From Aspidiotus rigidus (Eukaryota; Arthropoda; Insecta; Hemiptera; Diaspididae), in contig JAVHKY010000038.1 of assembly GCA_035079385.1 (NCBI GenBank), forward strand, positions 1,798,001 through 1,862,000: a stretch of 64,000 nt of DNA, given 5' to 3'. The notes below the pieces were generated by a model. That model did no database searches and was not told the origin of the DNA. It saw only the letters and a list, made by a program, of their open reading frames with translations. The position numbers were made by a program, and so were the translations under genes. Below, in pieces: positions 10,321 to 22,015 of this stretch. The stretch's first letter is position 1. Each line of letters opens with the position of its first letter.

Positions 10321-10620
10321 AATCTGCCTGTGACATTATGAGGCCTGATTAGTTTGTTACGTCATCTGCTTGAATTCGTCTGTGATGTCATCAAGCTTGT
10401 GACGTCGTGCACATCTGTGACGTTATTAGTTTGTGACGTCATCAGCTTGAATTTGGCAGTGACGTCATCAACATTCCTCCCTTTAGACAGAAGCTTAGTA
10501 TACTCTACTATTAGTACAGCATAGCACAGGCGTTTGCTAGGCCCAATTCAAAACTAGTATAGCCTAATATTAAGCCTACTTTAAAGGTAGTATAGGCTAA
10601 TATCCTGCATGGTAGGACAG
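10321..10620. repeat. TGACGTCA-type and TACTAGGCCT-type repeats
   Basis: Irregular tandem copies of 'tgtgacgtcatcag' and variants (10330-10480) are followed by TA-rich 'agtatagcctaatatta' repeats (10500-10620). The same two repeat types occur side by side again at 42960-43060, next to 'tagaagcttagtat', so they form one dispersed family. Confidence 0.55.
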
Positions 10621-11255
10621 GTTTGGATTGCGTCGAGGGTTCGAGATGCTGAGGGGCCAACCTCGCAGTTCCGGTCCCACAAGTGTAAGGGGACAACTTG
10701 GACTCGCATGCAATTGAGGGACGGGGCGCCGGTATCAGAATGCGAAAAGTACTCTGCAAAAGCTGAACTCTTTGGAGGAGGGCGGAAGTGACTTCGTCGA
10801 GACGTTCCTGAATCATTATACAAAGCTGCCGGTTCGTCTCCCAAAGCTTTGGGAGTATTTTTTTTTACGAACCATACGATCTACATCAAGTTCCAAGCCC
10901 TTAGAGAGGGTGTGGGAAGCAAGGCGTAAGAAAGAGGCGGTGGAAACCAGGGGTGCCGTGATCCCCAAAGCTTACAAAGATTTCGCCCCTCCCAAAAAAA
11001 TGTTCAACAAGCAAAAAACATCTCTCATGTAAGTATACGAGTAAAAAATTTTCTGGCATAGCCAAATAAATGGAGATCATGTTCCATGTCTTTTATATTT
11101 TATCAGTCATCTTGAAATATTTCAGTCTAGGCTTCTACTAGGTCAAGTGTTCGTGAGATATTATTCGTTTACCCCTTTACCTATCTTGGCGTCGTATAAG
11201 TCTTGTATGAGAAATATTTAGAGGTAATTGTGGGTGTTCTATATTTTGAGGTATC
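10621..11255. other. Unrecognised stretch
   Basis: Somewhat GC-richer sequence with short frames on both strands (10609-10791 plus, 10772-11032 plus, 10511-10844 minus). None has an identifiable motif, and the two strands are equally open. Confidence 0.35.
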
Positions 11256-11635
11256 AACTTTCGTGGGGCGAACTCGCGAATTCAAGCCTAGGGGACTTGG
11301 AAAAATTTCGACTATCCAGCCATATATGATAGGAAGAGGGACTTGGAAAATTTTCTAATTATTAATTATATTAATTATTTATTTATTTAATTATTTAATT
11401 ATTTAATTATTTAATTATTTAATTATTTAATTATTTAATTATTTAATTATTTAATTATTTAATTATTTAATTATTTAATTATTTAATTATTTAATTATTA
11501 ATTAATTATTTATTATTATTACGCGGGGTGTACTCGCGAATTTCTGAATCACCCAAGGGGTAGAGATTTTCTAATTATTAATTATATTAATTATTTAATT
11601 ATTTATTATTCAATTATTTAATTATTTAATTATTT

Positions 11636-11684
<49 letters not shown>

Positions 11685-11960
11685 GTAATTATTAATTATT
11701 ATTATTACGCGGGGCGTACTCGCGAATGTCTGAATCACCCGCGGGGTAGAGATGTGCACGGACGCACGCTTGGACGGATGCACGGTAATTAATTATTTAA
11801 TTATTTAATTATGAATTAATGAATTAATTAATTAATTAATATAATTATTTATTATCATTACGCGGGGTGTACTCGCGAATTTCTGAATCACCCACGGGGT
11901 AGAGATTTCTCTTGACGGAAGGGGGGGGGGGGGGGTACTCGCGAGTTTCAAAATCGGGGT
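11256..11960. repeat. AT-rich simple repeats alternating with a GC-rich cassette
   Basis: An 8-bp repeat (tttaatta) fills about 11386-11500, and a tttа-type tetranucleotide repeat about 11636-11684. A GC-rich cassette of about 50 bp ('acgcggggtgtactcgcgaa', then 'ctgaatcaccc' and 'ggggtagagat') occurs at 11521-11570, 11707-11754 and 11860-11909, each time embedded in the AT-rich repeat. Weaker relics lie at 11262-11290, 11936-11960 and 29085-29150. One E1-type 45-bp unit occurs at 11290-11350. Confidence 0.75.
11921..11935. repeat. Poly(G) tract, 15 G
   Basis: Read directly. It lies just after the third GC-rich cassette. Confidence 0.9.
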
Positions 11961-13254
11961 CTGGCGAGAGAAAAGACATGGAACATGTCAAAAAAACCAA
12001 TAATGTTACGAGAACAAAGGGAACAAACCGCCCCCCTAAGCCCCCCTAAATTTCCTACGAAGAATTATCTTCAAAAAATGGCCTCACGGCACCCCTGGAT
12101 ACCAATATCCGTGCTGGTGTTTTTACAGAGAATCTCAATTATAGGCACACCGCCAACAATGAAGATGGAAGGGTCAAGAAAATTGATAGAAGCTCCTTCC
12201 GCACCTCTTTAGTGAATCGATGGTGGGGTAAACTATTGCGGAGGGAAAGAGTAGTTCAATAACAGGCCTAAAATGTCATCCCTCAAATCGACCCCAACGA
12301 ACTATGAAAATTGGACTGGAAAACTTCCTTCTCGAGAAGTTTGAAGAAAACCTTCGATACGAGTAAGGATTTCACTAAGTTTACGGGACATAATTATTAA
12401 GAAACACAAAATTTCAAGTTTACTATATAGCCCGTATTTATTCAAAAAACGACTGGCTATAGTAAGCTAGCAATTTTGTACTTCTTGAATGAAGACCTCG
12501 GGGAGCCAATAGGGACACCGATATTCTTGGAAAACTGATGAGACGTTGGAATCGACATGAACTAGGGGTATGGCACATTTGGAGGAGGGCCATGATATCA
12601 TCAACAATCGGAATTGGGATATACGCATCTTCGAGAAGAATTTTAAAATAATCCTAAGCAGAAACAAGGCAGATGCGCAAAAACATACTTCTAACAACAA
12701 AGGAGATAAGAGTGGAGCCTGCAAGAGGACGGATATTACAAGAATTACTAGTGGAAAATCGAGATTGATAACTCAATTGATCGTGGAACTTGGATAGTCT
12801 GAAAATAGGAGAAGAAATAAAAGATACCTCTGACAGGGATACGTATTCTCCTTGTGGGAGCTTAGGAAGACCATAAATCTGAGGAGTGCAGAGGATTGAA
12901 GATGTTTCATCAGGGATGTAATATAATTATTGTTCCATCTTGAAAAATTAATTTAGAATCAAGACCAACCACTACCTTTTAGAAAATTGGTGACTTTTTC
13001 GTCATACTCCTCCTCATCTAAAATCACGACAGCGTCAGAGTTACTTTTGTCGGCTAAGATTACTATCAAACGATGACGACAGATCTTCTTTTGCAAACCA
13101 TTGGCCTCCATTTGAGTTTGCGGAAGCGTAATCTAGAATGCGGTTGTTAGCAAGAGTTGATTGCAAGGATCGGAGATCAAACCATAACCAACTTTGATAG
13201 AAGGATTGGCGATCGACCTGAGAAACAACATGAGAGCATGGGAGTTTAAAAGTA
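11961..13254. other. Unrecognised stretch
   Basis: No gene recognised. Frames at 11985-12212 and 12570-12797 (plus) and 13041-13316 (minus) lack motifs. Confidence 0.35.
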
Positions 13255-13815
13255 ATAGGGCCTCGTGGGAACTGTTCTGAAAACCGCCCAAGGCATTCAA
13301 TTCTCACCCAATGCATCTGATGTATGTTGGAAGAAGGTCATATTTGGTCAATTTTCGGAACAGTTCCCAAGGGGCTTTACTACTACTAAACCATTCATGG
13401 CGTTTAATTGTCACCCAATGCATCTGATGTGTGTTAGACGAAGGTCATTTTTGGTCAATTTTGGAACAGTTCACAAGGGGCCCTACTACTAGTAGTAGTA
13501 GAGTCCCTTGGGAACTGCTCCAAAACCCGCTCAAGGCGTTTAATTCTCACCCAACACGTCTGACATATGATGGAAGAAGGTCATTTTTGGTCAATTTTTT
13601 TCGGTCAATTTTTGGAACAGTTCCCAAGGGGCTCTACTTTTATTATTACTAGTATTAGTAGAGCCCCTTGGGAACTGTTCCAAGAACCGCCCAAGGTGTT
13701 CAATTGTCACCCAACACGTCTGATATATGTTGGAAGAAGGTTGTTTTTGGTCAATTTTGGTCATTTTTAGTTGATTTTTGGAACAGTTACCAAGGGGCCT
13801 TCTTACTACTTTCAA
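13255..13815. repeat. Satellite of about 110-180 bp with an inverted repeat in each unit
   Basis: Four diverged units share 'ccgcccaaggcgttcaatt', 'tcacccaacacgtctgat', 'ttggaagaaggtcatttttg' and 'ggaacagttcccaagggg'. Units are joined by TAGTAG-type spacers flanked by 'ttcccaaggggctctac' and its complement (best at 13615-13680), so each junction can fold back. The several frames of 66-91 codons here come from the repetition. Not coding. Confidence 0.75.
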
Positions 13816-15110
13816 GGTCTTTCTTCTCCTTCAATATGCTAATTTTACAAGCTCTCTGAGAGTGTAACATGGTTGCGTAAATTTGCATTGTAGGTCAACA
13901 TCACGGGGGAAAAAGTTGAACAGAGAGGGGCTAAGGGCTTCACCAAACTTGCCATGGATGCACATCCCAAGGCGCAGGCGGACGGACGTCTTTCTTTCTG
14001 TACCATCGTGGAAGTTCATCAAGAAGCCATTCTACATACTTTTCTTTGGCCTAAGAAGGGTTGAAGTGTGGTCCTAAACAATCATGTAGACACTTCTTAA
14101 TGAAAGAAAGTAGGTAAGTTCTAAATTTTCGGTATAGAAACTTCTGGAAGACTGTATCTGCCTGATCAATTTGAAGGATGTGAGAAGTTACTTTGAGACT
14201 TACCATCCGGCAAAAACTGACCTACTCTAATCCAATTAGATAAAGGCACAAAACACTCACTTTGTTCTCTTTTCTATCTTTTCCTGTTTTTTTTTCATCG
14301 GAGATAGGACTTGTTGAAATTCTGACCATCAAGCTATCTAGGAATGGGGACTTGAAAAAATGTATGATATATAGAGGAATTAATAACCATCAGAGAGTTC
14401 TCTCTCTTCAAGTGCCATATCCAAGGGACTTCAGGTAGTTGTCATTTCGATAATCTGTTTCCATTTTTCTCGATCTCTCGCTGCCTGGAAAATTTCTTCT
14501 GGCAACATATTGGTCCACTGTCTTGTGTTCCTTAGCCATGAGAGGGACTTGGACAAATTTCAAATATTAAGCTATACATGACTGGAAAGGGCCTTTTTGC
14601 TCTGATAATTTATTTATTTATTAAAAAAAAATTATATTATAGTGGTGCCCCAATGCACCAGGCTTATTAGGATCGATCAATTATTCGAATAAAAGTTTTC
14701 TCCTGACACTTGTAGCTCGATGATTGGAGTTTTTACACGTCCCTCTGTACAAATTTGAAGTTCGATGATCGAAATTTGGACAGATAACCTCAAGGGGGAT
14801 CATTAGAAAATTTTCATTCTCTGGAAAAGAAACCACTCTCTGGGGAAGTTCTTCTAAAAAAGATCTCCCCAACATATTTCGGCACCGATTGAACTGGACC
14901 TACATCAGCATTACCCAAGTGACGTCATAGACCAAGAAATTTATTATTATATCATGTTGTTGCTTTAAAGATCTAGTTTAGGTACTAGCTTGGGAATGTT
15001 CTGAATTGTTATCTTCCCCCTCCGTTGGACTCAAAGATATTGATCTGATAACGCGTCTTTGATCCCGATCGAACTTTTCCTACATAAGGACTACCTCGAT
15101 GACGTCATAA
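13816..15110. other. Unrecognised stretch with scattered minisatellite relics
   Basis: Isolated 'gggacttg(g)a-aaattt' relics of the 45-bp unit occur near 14308, 14347 and 14544. There are short A/T runs at 14610-14640. A minus-strand frame (14681-14875) has no motif. One TGACGTCA near 14922. Confidence 0.4.
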
Positions 15111-15320
15111 GCTCTAATCTTCCTTAACTCCTAAGTTAGGTTAGGTTATGTTACATAAGAGAGGGCATTCTCAGAAAACGTCTGAGTCCGACTTTGATGA
15201 CGTGATCAATTTACGGTAGGTTAGGTTATGTTCCACGGAGAACGTTCGTGTCTGATTTCGATGACGTCATCGACTGACGACGTCATCCATTAGGTTACGT
15301 TGCTCTGTTGAGTCCAAAGA
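15111..15320. repeat. Short TTAGG-like and TGACGTCA-like repeats
   Basis: 'taggttaggttatgtta' near 15134 and 'ggtaggttaggttatgtt' near 15216, each followed by an 'agaaaacgt(c/t)' or 'agaacgttcgtgtc' block that resembles the E1 leader, with TGACGTCAT octamers beside them. Probably relics of family E1. Confidence 0.45.
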
Positions 15321-17640
15321 TTTTGACCTGACATCACGTGATACCTCTGATCCGGATTTAGATTACAACAACAAGAGGAGGGATAGTGTTAGATTTCAAA
15401 TTTTTAGCTTTGTATGAATAGTGAGCAAACCAATCACACTGCAGTTCAAGTCAATGGAAACGTGGACTAACGGGGGCTTGTAATTGAATGAGGCAAGCAA
15501 GTCGAGTATAATTATTGAGAACACCCTTCGTCACAGTAGAGAGATATTTCCCGAAAGCACTATTTTAAGCTTAAACTTTCCTCAATAGAATGGCTGAAAC
15601 TTCTTGAAAAATTTGGAACATAAGGGTGCTGTGAGATTTGTTAAGAATGAAGAAACTACGAAAAATCCAAGACTTGAAAACCACAAAAAAAAAAAAAAAG
15701 TCATTCTGAGGCCTTTTTCATGCGGAAGACTAAGTTAGTTGAAAAAAGCTTCAAGAATAGGTAGTTCTGAGTAGTAAAAACTAGTCTGAAATCTAGTTTT
15801 CCGGTACTTCGGACACTTAAAGTCCCCCTCCCCCGAAAAAAGTAAGCCAAACGAAAAGAGCAAACTCATTGTATTTAATAGAAAATTCATAATTTTTCAC
15901 TTCAATTTACGAAACAAATTCTTCCAATTAAACGAGATGCTCGTGGTTCAACCCACATCATTAAAGTTTGTCAACTTCACGTCTAAACTGAAGGCACACT
16001 CGCAATTTTTAAAAAATTCAGTGTCATCGCAGCTGCCCTTACTTTTCAATAAGCGGTGAATTTCTAACACTTCTTATAATTCGAAATTACAGAAGCCATC
16101 TACTCGCGTCCTTCATATCCGTTAAAATTTCTCAATCATTCTTCTTGGAATTCGCAGCTACTGCGACAAGATAACGCACCTGCTTCTTTCGAATTACTAT
16201 TCACTCAAATTGGAATCAGTATACGCGAATGAATTATTGTCGAAGATAAATAAAAGTACTTTGTACCTGAAGAAGAGCGGATCTAGATAGAATACAATCA
16301 CGCGAATAATAGCGAATACGTTCGCGTTTCTCCACGCGGTGAACGTCGGTAAATACGACTAATGTCGAGGGCTCCATAATACAATATTTAATTTCGTACC
16401 ATTGTCACGTAAAGTTGTCACAGACGCTTCCTTCAGCACTAAAGCACACCCATATCGCGCCGATCTGCCCGTAGAAGTACTCATACGAAAATAGGATATG
16501 CAGCGTATATAGTTGAAATTTTCTTCGAATAGTATTTCGGATTCGCATTTCAGTATAATTTGGTCGTTTACATCTTTACTATGTTTGTCAAGTCGAGCCT
16601 CACCGAATACGGTGAAATACGAGTATTTGAAAACTGAAAATTTCAGAATAGTGTGTATACGCATTAAGTGGTATAAGACGCGATCGTCAATTCGAAAAAA
16701 GAGCTTATAGGTCTCCGAGACGGAGGAAGGGAGGTACGAGGATGCGTACGATTTTTTTAAAATTCATCTTGTTTCGAGAGAGCGAAGTTTCATTCATCCG
16801 CGTATGTAAGAGTGTAGCGAGCTCGCATACTATACAGGGAGGGGATCGTAAAAATTGTTAGATTTCTATGTAAATGTAGCTCGGTATTCTGCGTTAGCGT
16901 TTGTCTCTCTTTTCACTGTCTCGTTCGCGTTCTTGGAACCGATTGAGTTGAAAAAAACGCACTCTTTTTCCTCTAATGCCATTCTGCGTCATTTAATTCA
17001 ACCGTACGAGGGCTCCAATTTTTTTCCAAGGATATCTAAAAGAATTAAACGATGGTGCTCGAAGCGACTCAGTGATGTGCGCTGCACTAAAACCTATCAT
17101 AAAAATGCCCAAGTCTTCTATGTATGGGTCGTTCGACGGTTTCGCCTCGCCGGCAGCGGATTGCGGTCCAGTAATTCTACCGAGCCTCTCGCTCTCCAAG
17201 CTGTCCTTTTCGACTTAAAGATAGCAAAACGAATTTGATGGTCTATTTTTCTTGTAAAATTATATGATTTTTAAGCAAAGTTCGACGAGTATAAAACCTC
17301 ATCCCCGCGTAGGTTACAAAGGGAGAACGAGCGAGTTTTCCGTCTTTACACACTTCATACTGGCCTTTTGAAATCCATTTCTCCGAAAGTGATACTGCTC
17401 TTAGGATTGGTGTTTCCAAATTTCAATGTACCTAGGAAACGTGTTTTCGAGATTAATTATTTGCGACAGTTTGCGAGTGGACTGAGTTCATCAGATGATG
17501 TAGAGAGACCCTACATGGTAGGAATTTTTGAGACCGGCACCATTCCACGAATAGAAATTGACGATACCTCTCCCCCTTCGATGGATCGAACCCTCGACTC
17601 AATCCAGAAATCTGTGAGGCCGAGTACGAGCTTCTCAGTC
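15321..17640. other. Unrecognised stretch with one 127-codon frame
   Basis: Unique-looking AT-rich DNA with CpG retained. The longest frame, 16855-17238 plus, starts at a TTG and reads LDFYVNVARYSALAFVSLF near its start, a hydrophobic stretch. It matches no family I know, and a minus-strand frame overlaps it at 16993-17199. I would not call it a gene without transcript evidence. Confidence 0.35.
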
Positions 17641-18125
17641 TTATCCAGCTGTAAACTAGGCTTAAACTAGGCCTAAACTAGCTTGATTGGATGAAATGAA
17701 AGATTTGACTTTCAACTAGGCTTACAATGGCTTAGCATATAGTATATCAGCTTAGCATAAAATATACTGGATTGCTAGGCTTTGGCTCCACGACTTGATC
17801 CAGAAATCTGCGAGTCCGAGTATGTTTCCCTGCCAGATAATAAAGTATATTAGGCTGAGCTTAGCTCTAAACTAGGATACTATTGGAAATCCCCTCCCCC
17901 CATACTAGGCTATACTAGGCCTAGCATGCAGCATATTCGCAACTTAATTCAGAGATCTGCTAGTCCGAAAGAGAAAAAGAGGGGATAATGACGTCACGGA
18001 TGTTGACGACGCCATAGGCAAATTCAAGTTGATGACCTCACAAACTAAAGAAGTCACGAAGGGTGTTGACGTCACCACCAGATTCAACGGATAGTGATGA
18101 CGTCACAAGGAGGTTTAATCTGGTT
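17641..18125. repeat. TACTAGGCCT-type repeats followed by TGACGTCA-type repeats
   Basis: Copies of 'aaactaggcctaaactag' and 'actaggctatactaggcct' (17650-17940) are interleaved with a recurring 'atccagaaatctgcgagtcc' (17605, 17800 and variants). Then come several 'gatgacgtcac' motifs (17988-18100). The same three motif types recur together at 18900-19500 and 56500-57000. Confidence 0.5.
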
Positions 18126-18165
18126 GATGTCTTCTTTGTGCCTTTATACATTATCGAAAATTTGC

Positions 18166-18305
18166 AAAAAAAATATTTATAAAAAATTTCACGCCACTTC
18201 CGTCAAAATTTTTTATTTTTACAAGGCGACCGACGTTTCGAAGTAGTTGTACTTCTTCTTCGGCGTCTGGATAGTGTGGCATGAAGTTTTTTATAAATAT
18301 TTTTT
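18166..18305 (-). mobile_element. 140-bp fold-back/MITE with a hammerhead-like core
   Basis: Left arm 18166-18197 and right arm 18274-18305 are inverted copies about 32 bp long with only two or three mismatches ('aaatatttataaaaaa', then 'ttca(c/t)gccac'). Between them, on the minus strand, CCGAAGA (18263-18257) is followed by a perfect hairpin GAAGTA-caac-TACTTC (18255-18240) and then GAAACGTC (18239-18232). This is the order box 1, stem II, box 2, palindromic stem III of minimal PLE/retrozyme hammerheads. The first box differs from CTGANGA at its second base, which should impair cleavage. Confidence 0.55.
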
Positions 18306-18900
18306 AAACTAGCCGTCTGGACAAGAAATCGAACTAATAAAAATTTGCAAGTTTGGAACGGGGTTTTCTATTTTGACGTGTTTTATGTCTTTCCCAAATC
18401 CTATCTCCTAATTTCAAAATTTGCGAGTTCACACCACCACCACGAGTTGTCCCCTCCTTCCAACCCCCGAAAAGGAACCTCAGATATGATTCTGAAAATC
18501 TGCGAGTTCCACGATCCCTGGATCCTGGCCCGTACCGTGAGTTCTGGAATTAGAGATTCCACCTCTTCAGGAGTTGAGAGCTCGAAATTCTTCTAACTTC
18601 CCTCCCACATCTTTTTATACATGATTTGACAGCAGAAACTCTTCTGAGTCCAACACTCGCTCGAAATCTTCTCCTCATATAGGAAGAACAAATTTTCCTA
18701 AATCTCATAACTTCCTGTAGAGTTCAAATCTCGAAATTGTTTTTAATAGTTCCTCATCATCTGTATGGTTCAATATTCAATATTTTTGACATGCTTCATG
18801 ACTTTCCCAAAGTTTTTCCGTCTTGGCCCCTAATTCTGAGATTTGCGAGTTCACCATCCTCACGAGTTCCTCTTCCACCCCTAATAATCCTGTATACTGT
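18306..18900. other. Unrecognised stretch
   Basis: 'aatttgcgagttcac(a/c)' recurs near 18418 and 18840, part of the 'ctgcgagtcc' repeat type. Otherwise nothing recognised. Confidence 0.4.
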
Positions 18901-19520
18901 ATGCCTTCTAAACCATGACGTCCCCAGCTGGTGACGTCATCAACCGTGACCCCGAGCGTGGTTCTGAAATTTGCGAGTTCAATCCATCTTTCCTCATTTT
19001 TGTAATTAACAGCATAGTATAGGCTTTTATACTACTGTATGTTAGGCCTATGTTGGGTCTGGTTTCATGAGGGCTGATGGTGGGCCTAGAATAGTTTATA
19101 GCGCCCAGTATAATGAAGACTAAGGGGTAAAGCTCCAGTTCTTGAATCTGCAAAAATGACGTCGTCAGCCGAGATCTGGGGGCCTAATATAAGGGAGACT
19201 CAAGTAGTATTATTATTCGGACTAGTGCTTACGAGCGGAGTGAATGATCCAGAGAATAGAATGAGGACCAAGCTGATGACTTCATTAGCTCGTTACGTCA
19301 TGACCATCCGTGATGGATGCCTGTGACGTCATGACTATTCATAACTTCTCTTACCAGTGGAGTGAGTCTTCCCTAGAATAGAAGAGAGGAAGGCAGAGAG
19401 CCAAAGCTAATGATTTAACAATGGTCGTCACAGGTAGTCATCATGGGTGATTATGACGTCAGAGGCTGATGACGTCACTAATGTTGATATGCGAGTGAGT
19501 TCTTCCCCCCCCCCCCGGTT
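18901..19520. repeat. TGACGTCA-type repeat region
   Basis: Irregular copies of 'gtgacgtcatcaac' and 'gatgacgtcac' near 18930, 19325, 19455 and 19472, with related GACGTCGTC and CGTCATGAC variants. A C-run lies at about 19506-19517. No coding sequence. Confidence 0.55.
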
Positions 19521-19780
19521 GATTAGATAGCACCATGCTTATATTAGTCCAAGAAAGGGGCCGGATGCACGCCTCCGGGAGAGAAATTTACAAGCTAGGC
19601 CATGATTTTATCACATGGAAATATAAATGACGTAATTTACTAGTGGCCATGAAACAGGATTTTTATTAATTTGCCTCCTCCAGAAAATCTCTCTTTTTAT
19701 TTAAAAATAAACATTGAATCTGTTTGAAGAAGTATTTGAATTTGATATCTTTATTGGCATCTGGACACCAGCCGTCTATT
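19521..19780. other. Unrecognised stretch
   Basis: No gene recognised. Confidence 0.35.
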
Positions 19781-20092
19781 GGAAATCTGCGAGTCCAAGC
19801 CTTTCCCAGAGCGAGGCATCTGTGACTTGATCCATTATACCAGACCAAGAACGAGGGTGAACGAGCGAAGCGAGAGAATCCCAGAAAGCTAGTTAGCTTA
19901 AAATATGTATTAGAAGGCAAGAATGTTGATGACGTCACAAAGGGGTTGACGGTTTTTTCTGTGTCTTTATTCGCTAACTAAAATTATTTTGTCTTAAATG
20001 GTAGCTAGGATCGAGCAACTGACAGACGCATTAAAAACGATCTTTGTTCATTTGGATCCACCAGAATATTTTTTCCAACATCTTTTGAGTGG
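19781..20092 (+). repeat. Left arm of a large inverted repeat
   Basis: The reverse complement of this segment matches 21608-21945 over about 310-340 bp with moderate divergence. Shared blocks include 'ttgatccattataccagacc', 'tgacgtcacaaagg', 'gtctttattcgctaact', 'aaaattattttgtc' and 'ccaacatcttttgagt'. A diverged single copy of the inner part lies at about 29405-29540. Confidence 0.7.
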
Positions 20093-20805
20093 GAAAAGAT
20101 TCTTCAGAAGTCTGTCTGGTGTAGGTGGGACCTGAGTTCGAATTTGCATCCCTTCTCGATCCCCAATAAGTCATCTTCATTTCTTTGCTCAGCCATTTCT
20201 GAACTTGCAAGTACACTCGGTTTCCTTGTTGGCTTGCTGCTTCAGGGAACTGCACACTGCATTGAAAGGACTTTTAGCGGAATAAATTCAACGTTTTTTC
20301 TCATCCACGCGCCCCTAAGAACGCATTTTATGAAGATTTGAAAATTGAATCTAAAAACGTGTTCGGTGACTTGAAAATTTGAAAATATTTACTCATTCGT
20401 GTGATTTTAAATCATACAGCAACTTCTAAAAGCGATGTTTGCCCTTTCCGAAAATGCCAGATATGGAATCACATCCCGTCAAAACGTGTGTAAATATAAT
20501 GCCAGCTTTTAGGACTTCGTCGGTGAGGTACATTATAAATCACCATATCTCCAGGCTAGTTAAGCAATTTCTGCAGGTCGAACAAAGCGATAACAATGAC
20601 TATAGAAGGTTAATGTAATCTTTGAGTCCTCGCTCCCAGATATTCGCATCACCTTCTGCAATACGCGATATGTTTCCAAGCTAGACTAATTGAACTTTGT
20701 GGGGCACCAATTATGAATTCACGACTCGACACATAAAACAAGTTCCTTGCGTTCCTCGTTCAACTTCGTTAAGAAACTGAGTCGTTAAAGTAGGTGAAGG
20801 TCACT
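20093..20805. other. Unrecognised sequence between inverted arms
   Basis: No gene recognised. Overlapping frames at 20031-20255 (minus) and 20144-20341 (plus) lack motifs. An E3-type end ('acaagttccttgcgttcctc', then 'aacttcgttaa') occurs at 20739-20775. Confidence 0.4.
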
Positions 20806-22015
20806 GACAAAAATTAGATGCCATTGCAGGACTGCAATGGCAGCCCCGAGTCCTTTAGAGCCTGAAGTTTCCAAGTCCTAAAATCATGACGTGACAACTT
20901 GAACGCGCTGCAATTTTAAGGAAGCCGTCGTCTTTCCAAGTCCCCCTCCTATCATATATAGCTCGGAGATAGGAATTTTTTTAAGTCCTCCTCCCCTCTC
21001 CGTGACGTCATCAACCTCGCTCGCGCTCGCGGACGAAAAATTCCTGGAAGTACCCCCAACAAAAGTGATAGCGGGTTCCCCGCTAAAAAACCGCTCCAGT
21101 ATTTCTCCAAGAGTGCTTTTAGCAGTATCTCAGGCTATGATAGGTCCAGCATAGGCGTAGTGTAGATCAAGCTACGAGACACGTGATCTAGTATAGGTCT
21201 AGTAAGACGAGTACTACAGGCCCATCAGCATAGCCTGGTATGTTGTATATGTTAGACCTAGTATAATGAGAATTGCAAAGGTCGAAATTTCTCCCAAGTC
21301 CTTAAAAAAAAGTCAAGATCACTGATGACGTCATCAAGTAAGATGAAAAACAGTGACACTTTTTTAGCGGGAAACCCGCTATCCCTTCTTTGTTGGAGGT
21401 ACTTTCAGGAAATTTTCGTCCACGAGCGGCCCGTGATGACGTCCTAAGGTTGATGACGTCCTAAGGTTGATGACGTCTTGTGGTTGATGAAGTCACGGAG
21501 AAGGCGGGGGACTTGAAAACACTCGAGCTATATATGATAGGAGGAGGACTTAGAATAATTTCGACCTCTAAGCTATATATGACAAGAGGGGAACTTGGGA
21601 AAACTTCAACTCAAAAGATGTTGGAAAAAATGTTCTGGCGGATCCAAATGAACAAAGATCATTTTTAATGCGTCTTTCAGTTGCTAGTTCTAGCTACCAG
21701 TTAGCACAAAATAATTGTAGTTAGCGAATAAAGACGCAGAAACGACCGTCAACCTGTTTAAACCTCTTTGTGACGTCATAAACATCCGTGGCATCTAGTA
21801 TATATATTTTAAGCTGACTAGCTTTCGAGGACTCACTCGCTTGACTCGTTCACCCTCATTCTTGGTCTGGTATAATGGATCAAGTCAAAGATTCCTCGCT
21901 CTTGGGAAGATCATTCAGACTTGGACTCGCCGATTTCCAATAGTTCATGTGATAGGAGGGGGACTTGGAAGAAGTCTCGGGACAGCGGGTTCTCCGCTGC
22001 CATCTAATTTTTGAC
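20806..22015. mobile_element. Compound hairpin-ended element (E2 ends enclosing E1 ends)
   Basis: Outer ends 'gacaaaaattagatg' (20806-20820) and its complement 'catctaatttttgac' (22001-22015) are inverted. At the left the E2 hairpin follows: GCCATTGCAG (20820-20829), loop GA, CTGCAATGGC (20832-20841). Inside are an E1 right end (hairpin ending in CCGCTAAAA near 21092, preceded by 'tgacgtcatcaacctcgctc') and a further E1 copy with hairpins at both ends (AGCGGGAAACCCGCT at 21366-21380 and its inverted variant at 21984-21998). Minisatellite units of the 45-bp type occur at 21505-21605 and 21945-21975. The right arm of the 19781-20092 inverted repeat lies inside. Non-coding. Confidence 0.65.
21608..21945 (-). 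repeat. Right arm of the large inverted repeat
   Basis: Inverted partner of 19781-20092. It sits inside the E1/E2 compound element, so at least two rounds of insertion or rearrangement are layered here. Confidence 0.7.

Noticed and set aside
16855..17238. 127-codon frame with a hydrophobic start as a secreted or membrane protein
   Set aside because: It starts at TTG, an opposing frame overlaps it, and there is no recognisable family or splice context.
17580..17620. tRNA-like 'gatcgaaccctcgactc' T-arm word
   Set aside because: No acceptor stem or anticodon arm at proper spacing, and the word belongs to a dispersed repeat.
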